A stretch of DNA of 64,000 bases, taken from the NCBI RefSeq assembly GCF_016481285.1, contig NZ_JAENBP010000003.1, positions 158,166 to 222,165 of the forward strand, written 5' to 3'. Positions 1 through 9,083 of the stretch are shown here, in pieces. The position numbers and the translations under genes are program-made. This DNA is from Streptococcus zalophi. GTDB taxonomy: Bacteria; Bacillota; Bacilli; Lactobacillales; Streptococcaceae. Positions within the stretch are counted from its first letter, which is position 1; each line of letters starts with the position of its first letter. Under the pieces are notes generated by a model. That model did no database searches and was not told the DNA's origin. It was given only the letters and a program-made list of their open reading frames with translations.

Positions 1-231
1 GAGAATTGGTCCTGCTTCAACCATTGGGATTTTTAAATCAAAGCTTAAATCAGTTTTTGCAATTGGAGTAAAGATATCATAGCGGTTAACCATTTCTTCA
101 GTAATATCTTTCACCATCACAGCATCTGCTGTTACAGAATAGCCTTTAGCTGATAATTCTGTTTCAAGTGCACTTTTAATTTGGTGACTAGAGTTAACAC
201 CAGCACCACAAGCTGCTAATATTTTAATCAT
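1..231 (-). CDS. gatB: PTS galactitol-type EIIB component, 3' part missing
   Basis: Cytoplasmic phosphocarrier that passes phosphate from EIIA to sugar taken up by EIIC. Only the N-terminal 77 codons are in the window; the gene continues past the left edge. The protein opens MIKILAACGAGVNSS, where the Cys followed by Gly-Ala-Gly is the phosphorylated cysteine loop typical of the galactitol/ascorbate EIIB families. Its ATG overlaps the last 8 bases of the upstream EIIA gene, so the two are probably translated together. An EIIC gene is expected beyond the edge. The substrate class (galactitol) is inferred from family resemblance and from the nearby tagatose genes; the exact sugar is not proven. 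Confidence 0.85.
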   Translation of the reverse strand, partial: MIKILAACGAGVNSSHQIKSALETELSAKGYSVTADAVMVKDITEEMVNRYDIFTPIAKTDLSFDLKIPMVEAGPIL

Positions 232-694
232 AATGTAATACTCCTTTTTGTATTAAATATTTTTTGATAACATCTTTAGAATCCATCTTCCCTAGTTCTT
301 CTAAATTACCTTTTTCAACAAAGAATGACATTAACTGAGACAATACATCAGTTTGTCTGTCATTTTTATCATTGATGATAAAGAAAAATGAATTAACATA
401 ACACTCTTCCTCAGGGTTAATCATATGTTTAAAAACTAAAGGTTTACTATTTTTAACATAGACAATCCGATCGGTTAAACAATATTTTGTTTCTGTGTGT
501 GGAATAGCTGCATATAGAATATCCGACCCATCCATAAGATCAATTTTAAGCCCAGTAGGAAATTCTTTTTCTCTTTCTTTCAAGGCATCTTTATATTCTT
601 TTGTCACATAGCCAACTTTTTCCAGTTCATTGGCAACGCTTTCAAAGAGTTGTTCTTGACTGGATACATCCGTTAATAAAATATCTTCAAACAT
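224..694 (-). CDS. gatA: PTS EIIA component, fructose/galactitol (EIIA-Fru-like) type
   Basis: Soluble PTS protein of 156 residues that takes phosphate from HPr and gives it to the following EIIB. The stretch AAIPHTET holds the histidine expected to be phosphorylated in the PTS_EIIA type 2 fold, and the length fits a single-domain EIIA. It is the first gene of its operon: upstream lies a 315-base gap with three tandem 11-bp repeats. The stop codon overlaps the EIIB start. Neighbouring lacC and lacD, which act on tagatose phosphates, support a galactitol or tagatose role, but fructose-like sugars cannot be excluded. Confidence 0.85.
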   Translation of the reverse strand: MFEDILLTDVSSQEQLFESVANELEKVGYVTKEYKDALKEREKEFPTGLKIDLMDGSDILYAAIPHTETKYCLTDRIVYVKNSKPLVFKHMINPEEECYVNSFFFIINDKNDRQTDVLSQLMSFFVEKGNLEELGKMDSKDVIKKYLIQKGVLHYD

Positions 695-813
695 TTGTTC
701 TCCTTTTATACGTGAAATAGTGATAAAAATAGTCTAAAACAGTGTTGTTTTTATTTGACCTTGATTTTATTTAATCAAATAATAACACAAATGTAACACT
801 TTGTCAACCTATT

Positions 814-846
814 TTGTTGTTTTATTGTTGTTTTATTGTTGTTTTA
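814..846. repeat. Three perfect tandem 11-bp repeats upstream of gatA, probable repressor operator
   Basis: The unit TTGTTGTTTTA occurs three times in a row at 814-824, 825-835 and 836-846, about 120 bp before the gatA start. The spacing is close to one helical turn, so all copies face the same side of the DNA. DeoR-family sugar repressors often use repeated T/A-rich TGTTT-type sites. The role is inferred from position and from the similar array before lacC. Confidence 0.55.
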
Positions 847-861
847 TGTTTCGTTTTCAAC

Positions 862-875
862 AAATAACGTTTTCA
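862..875 (-). promoter_or_regulatory. Possible catabolite-responsive element (cre)
   Basis: On the minus strand the sequence TGAAAACGTTATTT resembles the CcpA-binding cre consensus in its TGAAAnCG half but departs from it at the 3' end. It lies just upstream of the repeat array in the gatA promoter region, where carbon catabolite control would be expected. The rest of the 695-1009 gap holds AT-rich sequence and an inverted repeat near folT; no further gene was seen. Confidence 0.35.
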
Positions 876-949
876 TTGTGAACAGTCAATAAAATCAACA
901 ATTTTAAGCATTTAATGTTAAAAACTCCTTATTCGTTTGACTTCTTTAA

Positions 950-976
950 AAGGTGTTTTTTAATAAAAAACACCTT
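950..976 (-). terminator. Inverted repeat after folT, weak terminator candidate
   Basis: AAGGTGTTTTTTA and its complement form a 13-bp stem with almost no loop, starting about 34 bases after the folT stop. There is no separate U-run beyond the stem, so this is a weaker candidate than the other terminators in the window. Confidence 0.4.
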
Positions 977-1009
977 CAAAATTCTAAGAAATTGAAGATG
1001 TTTTAGATG

Positions 1010-1531
1010 TTATTTTTCAATAATATATTGGAATAAATTTAATCGTTCAATACCTTTTAAAAGAAGTGTCAAAATAATAATATGTATCGGTAATTGTATC
1101 GCACTTGTAATTAAACGAGCGATAAAGGTTTCATAAAATGGTAACTGATAAAGTGTGGCTAACCATATCGTGTTTAACAAAGCACTAATTGCTATGGTAT
1201 AAACTACTTGAGCCATGATAATTCTCTTTAAACTGAAAGGTTTCTTATATAAAAAATAACCATAGATTAAGCCTGTTAGAGCTGCACTAATTGTAAAACC
1301 TGGAAAAAATGGACCAGTTGGTTTGATAAAAAAACCACCAATATCTGAGATGACCCCAACCATCATTGCAACTACTGGTCCAAGAAGAGAGCCAGCAATA
1401 GCAATAACATGAGATGCAAAACGTAACTCCAAAATCTGTGAAATGGGTAGTTTAAAAAATCCCATCACAATAGCTAATGCAGCTAATATAGTAGCTAATG
1501 TCAGAACTCTGACATTTTTAAGTTGTAACAT
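1010..1531 (-). CDS. folT: Folate ECF transporter substrate-binding subunit FolT
   Basis: Membrane S-component of an energy-coupling-factor transporter that captures folate and docks onto the shared EcfA-EcfA'-EcfT module. The 173-residue protein is very hydrophobic with about five or six membrane segments, and starts MLQLKNVRVLTLATILAALA, with the N-terminal helix pattern usual for ECF S-components. The ATG at 1531 is preceded by GGAGG with 7-base spacing, so this start is preferred over the in-frame TTG further upstream. A tetrahydrofolate riboswitch lies in its leader and identifies the substrate better than the protein does. It stands alone between two sugar operons. The ECF energising genes are not in this window. 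Confidence 0.88.
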   Translation of the reverse strand: MLQLKNVRVLTLATILAALAIVMGFFKLPISQILELRFASHVIAIAGSLLGPVVAMMVGVISDIGGFFIKPTGPFFPGFTISAALTGLIYGYFLYKKPFSLKRIIMAQVVYTIAISALLNTIWLATLYQLPFYETFIARLITSAIQLPIHIIILTLLLKGIERLNLFQYIIEK

Positions 1532-1631
1532 AAAGAATACCTCCAAGGCAGATGGTACCTGTTACTACATCAATGGCTATATACCTATCTAAAGATAAGA
1601 AAAAGTATCGTTACCTTATAGAAAAAGATGT

Positions 1632-1740
1632 AGCAGCGGGATGCGACTACGAAACCGCAAAAAGACAGTTCTCTCTTTTTTTCGTCCCAATGACAACTCC
1701 CCGTTCATCAGGCACTTAACGCTTCATAATCTACTCTGCT
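1632..1740 (-). ncRNA. Tetrahydrofolate (THF) riboswitch controlling folT
   Basis: Read on the minus strand, the leader opens AGCAGAGTAGATTATGAAGC, followed by GTTAAGTG, and ends GCATCCCGCTGCT. These match the conserved blocks of the THF-I aptamer (GAGUAGAU, GCGUUAAGUG, GCAUCCGCUCC) in the correct order, and the ends AGCAG/CTGCT form the closing P1 stem. The roughly 100 bases between aptamer and folT ATG would hold the expression platform. Streptococcal folT genes are known to carry this element. Folate sufficiency would be expected to lower folT expression. Confidence 0.88.
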
Positions 1741-1795
1741 ATTTATTTTTGAACTGTTATTTATTATAGTGTTATTTGAAAAAAATTGCAAGTTC

Positions 1796-1832
1796 AAAAA
1801 AAAGTATCTCACGGATGGTGAGATACTTTTTT
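1796..1832 (-). terminator. Rho-independent terminator of the lacC-lacD-lacX operon
   Basis: On the minus strand, AAGTATCTCAC and GTGAGATACTT form a strong stem with a 5-base loop followed by a T-run. It lies about 20 bases after the lacX stop codon and separates the tagatose operon from the folT riboswitch. Confidence 0.9.
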
Positions 1833-1852
1833 AACAAACTCATTTTGATGTA

Positions 1853-2743
1853 TTATCCTAAGATTGTAATATCAAAGGCATATGTTTTTAACTCATCTGG
1901 TTGAGCATACTGCACATGACGTTTTTCTTCAAAAACATCAGACTCTTCCAGTGATGTTGACAACCCTAACCAAGGTTCTAAAGCGATAAATGGCCCCTTA
2001 TTAGGTGTTGTCCATAAAACAAGTGATGGGAAATCTTTAAATGCTACTTCAATACCCTTATCATGATTTTTAGATAATAACTTAACACTTTTCGACTCTA
2101 ACTGGTCGAGAGTAATAGCATCTTCTTTGAATAAATCAAATGATAGTGGCAAGATTTTTTCTTGGTTTAAAAAGTCTTTTCTGTCTAACAAATCCAAAAG
2201 ACCTGTCTCAGGAAATTGTTTTGGAATCGTTAAAGTTTCAACTTTTTCAAACTCTAAGTAGTAATCATCGTATGACTCACCGTCTTTAATTGGACAATTA
2301 AATCCTGGATGACCTCCAATAAAGAATGGCATTTGCTTAGCATCTTTATTCTTAATCTGATACTCTGTTGTAATTGTCTTTTCAGATAAGGTATAAAGAA
2401 TAGTTAATTCAAATTGAAAAGGATAGTTGTCAAGCATTTCTTTAGTTGATTGAATGCTAAACGCAATACTATTGTTATCGTGATCTGTCACATCAAATAC
2501 TTTTTTACGAACTAATCCATGACGAGGAAGAGTTCCTTCAACATGATCAGCTGAGGCAAAAATAGTTTTATCGTCTCTCACACTACCACAATTTGGAAAT
2601 AGTACTGGTGCTTGTCCACTCCAATAGTTAGCATCCCCTTGCCAAAGGTATTCAATGCCTTCTTTATCTTTGATGGATGTTAAAGTGGCACCATTTTCAC
2701 TAAAGGTTACTGTTAAAAAGTCATTACTTAAACTTAACATCAT
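1853..2743 (-). CDS. lacX: LacX-like aldose 1-epimerase family protein
   Basis: Member of the aldose-epimerase (galactose mutarotase-like) fold, 296 residues, resembling LacX, which commonly ends streptococcal and lactococcal lac operons. Visible family features include NDFLTVTFSENGATLTSI at the N-terminus, the LWQGD and LFPNCGS segments, and GGHPGFNCP with the histidine expected in the sugar pocket. It is the last gene of the lacC-lacD-lacX unit and is followed by a strong terminator. Its exact substrate is unknown; interconversion of sugar anomers is inferred from the family. Two adjacent ATG codons (2743 and 2740) are both possible starts. Confidence 0.8.
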   Translation of the reverse strand: MMLSLSNDFLTVTFSENGATLTSIKDKEGIEYLWQGDANYWSGQAPVLFPNCGSVRDDKTIFASADHVEGTLPRHGLVRKKVFDVTDHDNNSIAFSIQSTKEMLDNYPFQFELTILYTLSEKTITTEYQIKNKDAKQMPFFIGGHPGFNCPIKDGESYDDYYLEFEKVETLTIPKQFPETGLLDLLDRKDFLNQEKILPLSFDLFKEDAITLDQLESKSVKLLSKNHDKGIEVAFKDFPSLVLWTTPNKGPFIALEPWLGLSTSLEESDVFEEKRHVQYAQPDELKTYAFDITILG

Positions 2744-2761
2744 TTTTACCCGTAGTTACTT

Positions 2762-3742
2762 TTAAACTTTTTCAGTCCAAGGAGTAGCTGTTTTTTCAAT
2801 GACTTTGTTTAATTCGTCAATATTATTAAATCCAGTTGTACGTAACCATTCAACAGCAGCGTCTTTACCTTCTTTAATATAAACTTCAACTGAGCCAGCC
2901 CAAGTAGCACGACCACAAAGAACACCGTTAAATTTAGCACCTGCTTCATGAGCAAATACAAGAGTTTCTTGGAAAAGTTTGCTACTTACACCTGCACTTA
3001 GGTAAATGTAAGGTAAGTTGCTTGCTGCTTCTTGATCACGGAAGTATTGTGCTGCTTCTTCTTTAGTGTAAACCACTTCACCAGTTGCAAATCCTTCAAC
3101 ATAGTTCATGTTAACTGGCACTTCAACTTTTAAAACATCAACATTGTAGCGATCTTCTGAGAAGACTTTCATTGCTTCAATCACTTTTCTTGGTTTTACT
3201 TTAGCGTATTCTGCACTTGTTGCATCTTTGATTTTTTCATCATATGAAACGATTTCAAGGTAGAAAGGAATATCTTCTGCCACACACTCAGAACCAATTC
3301 TTTCGATATATGCTTTCTTTTGAAGGTTAGTGTAATCATCACTATCTACATCATAGTAAAGAAGGAATTTAATGGCATCTGCACCTTGTTCTTTCAAACG
3401 TTTAACAGACCACTCAACCAAACAGTCAGGTAAGCGAGTTGTTGTTGTTGCGTCGTAACCTGTTTTTTCATAAGCAAGTAATAGACCTGCATTTTCATCT
3501 TTAACGTCAACTGCTGGAAGACCAAATTCTGGGTCTAAAAGGATAGATGAAGAATATTTAGTTAATTCTTCTGATACCAAACTCTTTAATTCTTCCATTT
3601 GTGACACACTTGGTTCTTCAGTTTGATGTTGTGACATCATTCTTCTTAATGCCCCACGTTGGTCAAAAGCAAGTGCTGAAATCACACCATCTTTGTTTGA
3701 AAGTTTTTCCATATAACGACGTTTTTGTTCTGTAAGTGACAT
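2762..3742 (-). CDS. lacD: Tagatose 1,6-diphosphate aldolase
   Basis: Cleaves tagatose 1,6-bisphosphate into dihydroxyacetone phosphate and glyceraldehyde 3-phosphate, the last specific step of the tagatose-6-phosphate pathway. The 326 residues match the usual LacD length. Recognisable segments are [14 protein letters not shown] near the N-terminus, [12 protein letters not shown] and [11 protein letters not shown], the latter two carrying the lysines typical of class I Schiff-base aldolases. It starts 2 bases after lacC ends, so both are in one operon. In S. pyogenes one LacD copy also acts as a regulator of a protease gene; the sequence here does not show whether that applies. Confidence 0.95.
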   Translation of the reverse strand: MSLTEQKRRYMEKLSNKDGVISALAFDQRGALRRMMSQHQTEEPSVSQMEELKSLVSEELTKYSSSILLDPEFGLPAVDVKDENAGLLLAYEKTGYDATTTTRLPDCLVEWSVKRLKEQGADAIKFLLYYDVDSDDYTNLQKKAYIERIGSECVAEDIPFYLEIVSYDEKIKDATSAEYAKVKPRKVIEAMKVFSEDRYNVDVLKVEVPVNMNYVEGFATGEVVYTKEEAAQYFRDQEAASNLPYIYLSAGVSSKLFQETLVFAHEAGAKFNGVLCGRATWAGSVEVYIKEGKDAAVEWLRTTGFNNIDELNKVIEKTATPWTEKV

Positions 3743-3744
3743 TT

Positions 3745-4674
3745 TTATACCTCTTCTACTTTAATTTGTTTATATAAGTTATCATAGTTTGCCATGTTGA
3801 CATGACCAGTCATTTTTTCTTGTGCATTAAGCATACCTAGAACATTAGCTTTTGTAAGGAGATCCTCATCACTTTCATTGTGTAAAAGTGCTGACGAAAT
3901 CCCTGCTACTGTTGAGTCTCCTGAACCAACAGGATTCACAACAGAAATTTTTGGAATAGTGACGCGATAGAAAGTATCGTGATGTTTTGCAAAAGCTCCT
4001 TTAGAACCTAAAGAAACAACAATCCATTCAATTCCTGAGAATAAGTCATCATTTAGAACTGTTTTTAATTCTTCAATATCAGAAGAAACAGAACGACCCA
4101 ATAATTGAGATAATTCTTCTAAATTTGGTTTAATAACCGTAGGTTTATTTTTAGATGCTAAAACAGCCTCCAAAGCTTTACCTGAACAATCTAACACCAC
4201 TTTTTTATGATAAGTGTTAGCAATTTCAATCATTCTTGAGTAATAATCTTGCTCAAGACCATCTGGTAAGCTACCAGAAATAGCAACAACATCTGCTTGT
4301 TTTAGAATAATTTTAAAATGATTGAGGAAACCCTCACTCTCATCTAAATCAAGCATAGGTCCTTTTTCTAAAATTTCTGTTTGGTTGCCATCATGTAAAA
4401 TAGCAACACAGTTTCTAGTATCACGGCTGATACTAAAGAAACATTTTTTTATACTATTATCCAGATGCTCAGTCAGATACTCACCAGTTGTGCCTCCAAT
4501 ACACCCACTGGCCATGACTTTATCACCAAGCTCAGATAAAACTCTAGTAACATTTAACCCTTTGCCTCCAGGTGTTTTAACAACTTCAGACACCCGATTG
4601 ACCGTATCCAAATCCAAACGCTCTAAATGATATGAAATATCAACAGATGGATTCATGGTAATGGTTAATATCAT
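3745..4674 (-). CDS. lacC: Tagatose-6-phosphate kinase
   Basis: PfkB/ribokinase-family kinase of 309 residues that phosphorylates tagatose 6-phosphate with ATP. The N-terminal motif [15 protein letters not shown] and the C-terminal [13 protein letters not shown] with its catalytic aspartate are both intact. It is the first gene of the lacC-lacD-lacX operon, facing away from lacR across a 287-base gap with repeated operator-like sites. A related 1-phosphofructokinase is the main alternative, but the adjacent lacD settles the assignment. Genes lacA and lacB, which usually precede lacC, are missing here. Confidence 0.93.
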   Translation of the reverse strand: MILTITMNPSVDISYHLERLDLDTVNRVSEVVKTPGGKGLNVTRVLSELGDKVMASGCIGGTTGEYLTEHLDNSIKKCFFSISRDTRNCVAILHDGNQTEILEKGPMLDLDESEGFLNHFKIILKQADVVAISGSLPDGLEQDYYSRMIEIANTYHKKVVLDCSGKALEAVLASKNKPTVIKPNLEELSQLLGRSVSSDIEELKTVLNDDLFSGIEWIVVSLGSKGAFAKHHDTFYRVTIPKISVVNPVGSGDSTVAGISSALLHNESDEDLLTKANVLGMLNAQEKMTGHVNMANYDNLYKQIKVEEV

Positions 4675-4840
4675 TACATTCTCCTTTCATTTAATGGGAA
4701 CTTATCTCATTTTTATGGCTTTAAAGCTAAGCAAACCTTAAAGTGATTAAATCATTCTAGTAGACAAATTGCCTAATAAAATAATCTCATTTCCACATTT
4801 ATAATATAAACCAAAACAAACACAAAGTCAAGGTTTTTAT

Positions 4841-4870
4841 GTTTGTATTTGTTTGTATTTATTTGTTTTT
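4841..4870. promoter_or_regulatory. Probable LacR operator: three 10-bp repeats between lacC and lacR
   Basis: GTTTGTATTT occurs twice in tandem (4841-4850, 4851-4860), followed by the variant ATTTGTTTTT (4861-4870). The units resemble the TGTTTnnTTT-type sites described for LacR in lactic acid bacteria. They lie in the divergent promoter region, where LacR could control lacC-lacD-lacX and its own gene. Just upstream at 4811-4826 an ACAAAC-rich stretch repeats the motif in the opposite orientation. Confidence 0.6.
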
Positions 4871-4961
4871 TATAAGAATAAAAATAAAGTGATTGAAAAA
4901 AACAAGCCTCTATGCTATTATAAATTTATAATCAGTCAATGACTATATGAAGGAGAATAGC

Positions 4962-5732
4962 ATGTTAAAGAGAGAACGCTTACAAAGGATTCTTGAAAAA
5001 GTTAACAATGAGGGACTTATTACAGTGCAAGAAATCATTGCCGAACTAGATGTCTCTGACATGACTGTTCGAAGAGATTTAGACGAATTAGAAAAAAATG
5101 GAAAGTTAATTCGAGTACACGGGGGTGCACAAAGTATTAGTCAAAATAGTTTCTATGAACGTTCTAATACTGAAAAACTCACAAAACAAATCAACGAAAA
5201 AAAAGAAATTGCTGCTGTTGCTGCAACACTAATTAACGATGGTGAAACTATTTTTCTTGGACCAGGTACAACAATTGAATGTCTAGCAAGAGAACTTCGC
5301 CAACGTAAATTACGCATTATCACAAATAGCTTGCCTGTTTTTAATATTTTAAAAGATAGTCAGTCAGTTGACCTTATTCTTCTTGGCGGAGAATATCGAG
5401 ATATTACAGGTGCTTTTGTAGGTAGCTTTGCTAATAACTATGTTAAATCTTTAAAATTTTCAAAATCATTTATCAGTGCGAATGCTATCTACAAAGATCG
5501 CGTGGCAACCTACAGTGAATCTGAAGGAGAATTACTTAATATTGTTTTAAATAATTCGATTCAAAAAATTCTACTTGTTGATTATACCAAATTTGGTCGC
5601 TATGATTTCTATGTTTTCTACAAAACCAATTATTTCGATTATTTGATTACAGATTCTAATATTTCTCAAGAAAATCAAAAAATTTATAATCAATACACTG
5701 AAATTATTATCCCAAAAAACACTATGAAATAA
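4962..5732 (+). CDS. lacR: DeoR-family transcriptional repressor of the tagatose operon
   Basis: Regulator of 256 residues. The N-terminal winged helix (MLKRERLQRILEKVNNEG, then DVSDMTVRRDLDELE as recognition helix) is the DeoR signature. The C-terminal sugar-phosphate-sensing domain contains GDGETIFLGPGTT-like and ITNSLPVF segments. The ATG at 4962 is preceded by AAGGAG at 4950-4955, which decides this start over the upstream in-frame ATG at 4947. It is divergent from lacC and probably binds the repeats at 4841-4870, being released by a tagatose phosphate. Whether it also controls gatAB is not shown, though that promoter has a similar repeat array. Confidence 0.88.
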   Translation: MLKRERLQRILEKVNNEGLITVQEIIAELDVSDMTVRRDLDELEKNGKLIRVHGGAQSISQNSFYERSNTEKLTKQINEKKEIAAVAATLINDGETIFLGPGTTIECLARELRQRKLRIITNSLPVFNILKDSQSVDLILLGGEYRDITGAFVGSFANNYVKSLKFSKSFISANAIYKDRVATYSESEGELLNIVLNNSIQKILLVDYTKFGRYDFYVFYKTNYFDYLITDSNISQENQKIYNQYTEIIIPKNTMK

Positions 5733-5761
5733 AAAAACATTGTTTGACAATGTTTTTTTAT
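5731..5761. terminator. Bidirectional terminator between lacR and pepD
   Basis: AAAAAACATTG and CAATGTTTTTT form an 11-bp stem with a TTTGA loop and T-runs on both strands, placed between the converging ends of lacR and the dipeptidase gene. Confidence 0.9.
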
Positions 5762-5788
5762 TTTTCTATGCTTATTTTAAACTACTCA

Positions 5789-7186
5789 CTAGTCACTGAC
5801 TGAAAAACGATTTGTCATTAAATTGCTTGCATCATGAAGAAGTTTTCCTAAGAGAATATTGGTTTTTTCTTCTACATAGTCACTCATAGATTGATTTTCT
5901 TGTTCAAAATCAATTGTTTCACCTTGAGCAAATGCTTTATCAACTGTTAAAAGTCGCTCATGTCCTTTTGCCATAATCTCTTGATTGTAGCTTTCAATAT
6001 CTCCTTCATGTTGTCTAAAATGAGGGTCACTAATAGCTGCTATCAAGCGATTGGTCCAGTAAAAACTCTTGGTTGTCACTGTTTTTGGTGTATAAGCAAA
6101 ATACTCTGGTGTGCTACTAATTTGCGTAAAGAAAGGCACCATAGTGTTAAAAGGCATGGAACCATAACTTAACCACTGAATCCCTGTTGTTTCTTTAGGT
6201 TTATCAGGACGAAGTTGTAACAGAGCAGTTTGACTGGTTCTATTGATACCAATAGGTCTAAAGGCTTTTTTAAAGTGCTCATCACCTTCCAGTCCATAAG
6301 GATCATAAACAGTGTTTTGATAATGCCCGCTTAAAACATACTTGATGTCCTCAACGGTAATCTTACGATAAGGTTTTTGACACCAAGGAATGAAAAAACT
6401 AGTTGGCTCTTGCTTTATTTCTGGATTTAAAAATCTTTGAATAGACCAAGATCTTGGAGTGTTATATTGTCTATCTTTATCTTTTTGACTACCAAAAGCT
6501 AGTCTCGGGTTAAAATGTTCATGACTATAATTCAAGTCAAGATGATTTTCTATAATAAACTCACGAAGACCTGTTGAGTAAAGAAAATGGTCAGGATTAT
6601 TAAATTCAAAGTAATCAAGTCCAAGTTGATTAGGGTTGGTGACATAAGTATTGTCTGGTACACGTCTTGCAATCCAATGATGACCACCAACTGTTTCTAG
6701 CCACCAGATTTCATTGACGTCTGAAAAAGCTATCCCATTTGACTCATAGGTGCCAAATTCTTCAAGAATCTTTCCTAAACGTTTGACACCATCACGCGCT
6801 GAGTGAATATAAGGTAAAACTAGTGTCACCATATCTTCTTCACCAATGCCAGAAGGCACTAACGGATCTGCTCCTAACACACGACTATTGGTTGTGATGG
6901 TTTCTGTCGCACTCATGGCAATATTTTCTTCATTGATACCAGCTGCTGCCCAAAGACCATCTTTTCTAAGAGCATCTGGTACGGCTGTGTAGCGCATTGG
7001 TTCTTCATCAAGTGACATTTCAAATGATGATAAAACTGAACGATATTTCTTTGGTTGGTCTTCTTTATTAAAGACGACAAAATGCTTTGGTGTGAATTCC
7101 CCATTTTGCGAATCTTCTGTTCTAGCAATCATGGTAGAGCCATCATAACTAGCATTTTTACCAACAAGAATGGTTGTACATCCCAT
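5789..7186 (-). CDS. pepD: Dipeptidase, peptidase family C69 (PepDA-like)
   Basis: N-terminal-nucleophile hydrolase of 465 residues that cleaves dipeptides in the cytoplasm. It starts [19 protein letters not shown]; Cys3 is the expected nucleophile exposed after removal of the leading residues, and the following RTEDS segment is typical of C69 dipeptidases from lactobacilli and streptococci. No signal peptide or membrane segment is seen, so it is likely intracellular and used for peptide nutrition. It lies 11 bases downstream of whiA on the same strand and may be read through from the rapZ-yvcK-whiA operon. Substrate range cannot be told from sequence. Confidence 0.87.
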   Translation of the reverse strand: MGCTTILVGKNASYDGSTMIARTEDSQNGEFTPKHFVVFNKEDQPKKYRSVLSSFEMSLDEEPMRYTAVPDALRKDGLWAAAGINEENIAMSATETITTNSRVLGADPLVPSGIGEEDMVTLVLPYIHSARDGVKRLGKILEEFGTYESNGIAFSDVNEIWWLETVGGHHWIARRVPDNTYVTNPNQLGLDYFEFNNPDHFLYSTGLREFIIENHLDLNYSHEHFNPRLAFGSQKDKDRQYNTPRSWSIQRFLNPEIKQEPTSFFIPWCQKPYRKITVEDIKYVLSGHYQNTVYDPYGLEGDEHFKKAFRPIGINRTSQTALLQLRPDKPKETTGIQWLSYGSMPFNTMVPFFTQISSTPEYFAYTPKTVTTKSFYWTNRLIAAISDPHFRQHEGDIESYNQEIMAKGHERLLTVDKAFAQGETIDFEQENQSMSDYVEEKTNILLGKLLHDASNLMTNRFSVSD

Positions 7187-7197
7187 CTTTTTTCCTC

Positions 7198-8109
7198 CTA
7201 TAATTCTTCTGCTATTTTATTTATTTTTCTTAAGCGGTGATTAACACCACTTTTGGTTAAGGGAAAATCTAAACTATCAGCAATTTCTTGTAGTGAATAC
7301 TCTGGATGAGTCACTCTAATGTGAGCAATTTGTTGCAGTTCAATCGGAAGACTCTCTAATCCGATAGTATCTTTTATCTTACTGATATTATTGATAATTT
7401 TCATGCTGGCATTAATCGTTCTTGTGATATTTGCGGTTTCAACATTGTTGGCGCGGTTAATATCATTTCTTGCTTCTTTCATTAACTTAATTTCTTCAAA
7501 CGTTTCTCTAGCTGCCATAGCATTAATGACAATCAAGAAATCCATGATGTCATCAGCTTTTTGAAGATAGGTGACAGCACCATTTTTTCGTTCAATGACT
7601 TTAGCGTCCAGTAAAAATTTTTTCATGAGATTAGCTAAGTCTTGTGCATGGTCTAAATAAATAGAAAAAATTTCCAGCTGGTATTTACCAGAATCTGGTT
7701 CTCTAATCGTTCCAGCTGATAAAAAAGCACCTCTTAGATAGGAACGTCCTGCTTCATCATCCACTAAAATCTGATGGTCAATACCTGTTGAAAAACCAAA
7801 GAAAGAGTCAGCTAATTGTAATTGTGATAAGATTTTATCAACTTGTTCTTCAATAAAGACATGATAAACACGATTTTTTTTGAGATTTGTTTTTTGATGA
7901 TACCGAATATCAGGTTTGACGTGACATAATGTTTCAAGCATTTCATAGATGTGTCTTGCGACCTTAGCATTTTCTGTTGAAACAGATAAGGTTAAGCCAT
8001 TACTTGTTAAGCCTAAATTTCCTGACATCTTAATAATGGCTGCTAATTCATAGCCATCAACAGTTGAAGTGCTTAAAATTTCTTCTTTAACTGTGGTTGT
8101 AAAACTCAT
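7198..8109 (-). CDS. whiA: DNA-binding protein WhiA
   Basis: Protein of 303 residues with an N-terminal LAGLIDADG-like domain ([15 protein letters not shown]) and a C-terminal helix-turn-helix ([20 protein letters not shown] followed by a basic end). WhiA controls sporulation in Streptomyces and affects cell division and chromosome segregation in Bacillus; its role in streptococci is less clear. It overlaps yvcK by 4 bases in the conserved rapZ-yvcK-whiA order found across Firmicutes, which makes the assignment secure. Confidence 0.95.
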   Translation of the reverse strand: MSFTTTVKEEILSTSTVDGYELAAIIKMSGNLGLTSNGLTLSVSTENAKVARHIYEMLETLCHVKPDIRYHQKTNLKKNRVYHVFIEEQVDKILSQLQLADSFFGFSTGIDHQILVDDEAGRSYLRGAFLSAGTIREPDSGKYQLEIFSIYLDHAQDLANLMKKFLLDAKVIERKNGAVTYLQKADDIMDFLIVINAMAARETFEEIKLMKEARNDINRANNVETANITRTINASMKIINNISKIKDTIGLESLPIELQQIAHIRVTHPEYSLQEIADSLDFPLTKSGVNHRLRKINKIAEEL

Positions 8110-9083
8110 AGTCCATGTCCTTTAATTAAACTCATCAACTCTTCTACGACTAAATCACCATGATGAAAGGCACCACCATTTTCTAATCGTAAAAAGTTAG
8201 AAGAGATAACACGTTTTACTTGTTTGGTTAAGCCTTTAAAATCATGATCAACTTGAACAAGATATTCGTCGAATTGGTGATTATCCATATAGCCTTTAGG
8301 AACAGGTTCGATGTTAACTAGTACTGTATCAATAATATCTTTTCCAAGATGTTTATTAAGAACAGCCACATGATCACTATCTGTAAAATGCTCTGTTTCA
8401 CCGTACTGAGTCATGATATTACAAACATAGGCTATTTCAGCTGGTGTTTTTAAGAGAGCTTCTTTAATCTCTGGAATCACTAAGCTGGGTAAAATAGAGG
8501 TAAATAAAGAGCCTGGTCCTAAAACAATCATATCGCTTTCCATAATGCTTTCAACAACTTTGCGACTAGCTTTAGGCACATCATCATTATAAGCATTGGT
8601 CACGTAAACATAATCAATCATTCCTTTATAGTTAGCAATTTGACTTTCCCCTATCACTTCATGGCCATCTTGAAAAATAGCATGAAGTGTTAGAGCCTGC
8701 TCACTTGCTGGAAAAATTTTTCCAGTGACATGAAAGAATTTTGAAAGTAACTGAATAGCATTATAAGTAGACCCTTGCATTTCTGCAATTCCTGCAATGA
8801 TAAGATTTCCTAGAGGATGACCTGCTAGAGCCCCATCATTTTCATTGAAACGGTACTGAAAAATCTTTTCATAGAATTTTGGCATGTCACTCATGGCCAC
8901 TAAAACATTACGTAAATCTCCTGGTGGTACTAATTGCATGACGGATCTAAGCTCACCAGAACTCCCACCGTCATCCGCAACCGTTACAATCGCAACAATA
9001 TCAACGTTTTGATGGCGTAAACTATTCAAAATAACAGGAATGCCTGTGCCACCACCAATAACGGTTATTTTCGGTTTTCTCAT
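8106..9083 (-). CDS. yvcK: Gluconeogenesis factor YvcK (CofD-like)
   Basis: Cytoplasmic protein of 325 residues with a Rossmann-like CofD fold. [10 protein letters not shown] at residues 10-19 is the nucleotide-binding loop and [14 protein letters not shown] follows as a family signature. In Bacillus, YvcK is needed for growth on gluconeogenic carbon sources, binds UDP-sugars and influences cell shape. It sits between rapZ and whiA with 4-base overlaps on both sides, showing tight translational coupling. Confidence 0.94.
   Translation of the reverse strand: MRKPKITVIGGGTGIPVILNSLRHQNVDIVAIVTVADDGGSSGELRSVMQLVPPGDLRNVLVAMSDMPKFYEKIFQYRFNENDGALAGHPLGNLIIAGIAEMQGSTYNAIQLLSKFFHVTGKIFPASEQALTLHAIFQDGHEVIGESQIANYKGMIDYVYVTNAYNDDVPKASRKVVESIMESDMIVLGPGSLFTSILPSLVIPEIKEALLKTPAEIAYVCNIMTQYGETEHFTDSDHVAVLNKHLGKDIIDTVLVNIEPVPKGYMDNHQFDEYLVQVDHDFKGLTKQVKRVISSNFLRLENGGAFHHGDLVVEELMSLIKGHGL

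Noticed and set aside
814..846. Short tandem repeats considered as a CRISPR array
   Set aside because: Repeat unit is 11 bp and contiguous with no unique spacers; no cas genes in the window. Better read as operator.
4322..4630. 102-codon plus-strand frame inside lacC
   Set aside because: Antisense to an intact, well-recognised lacC; no ribosome site or family likeness.
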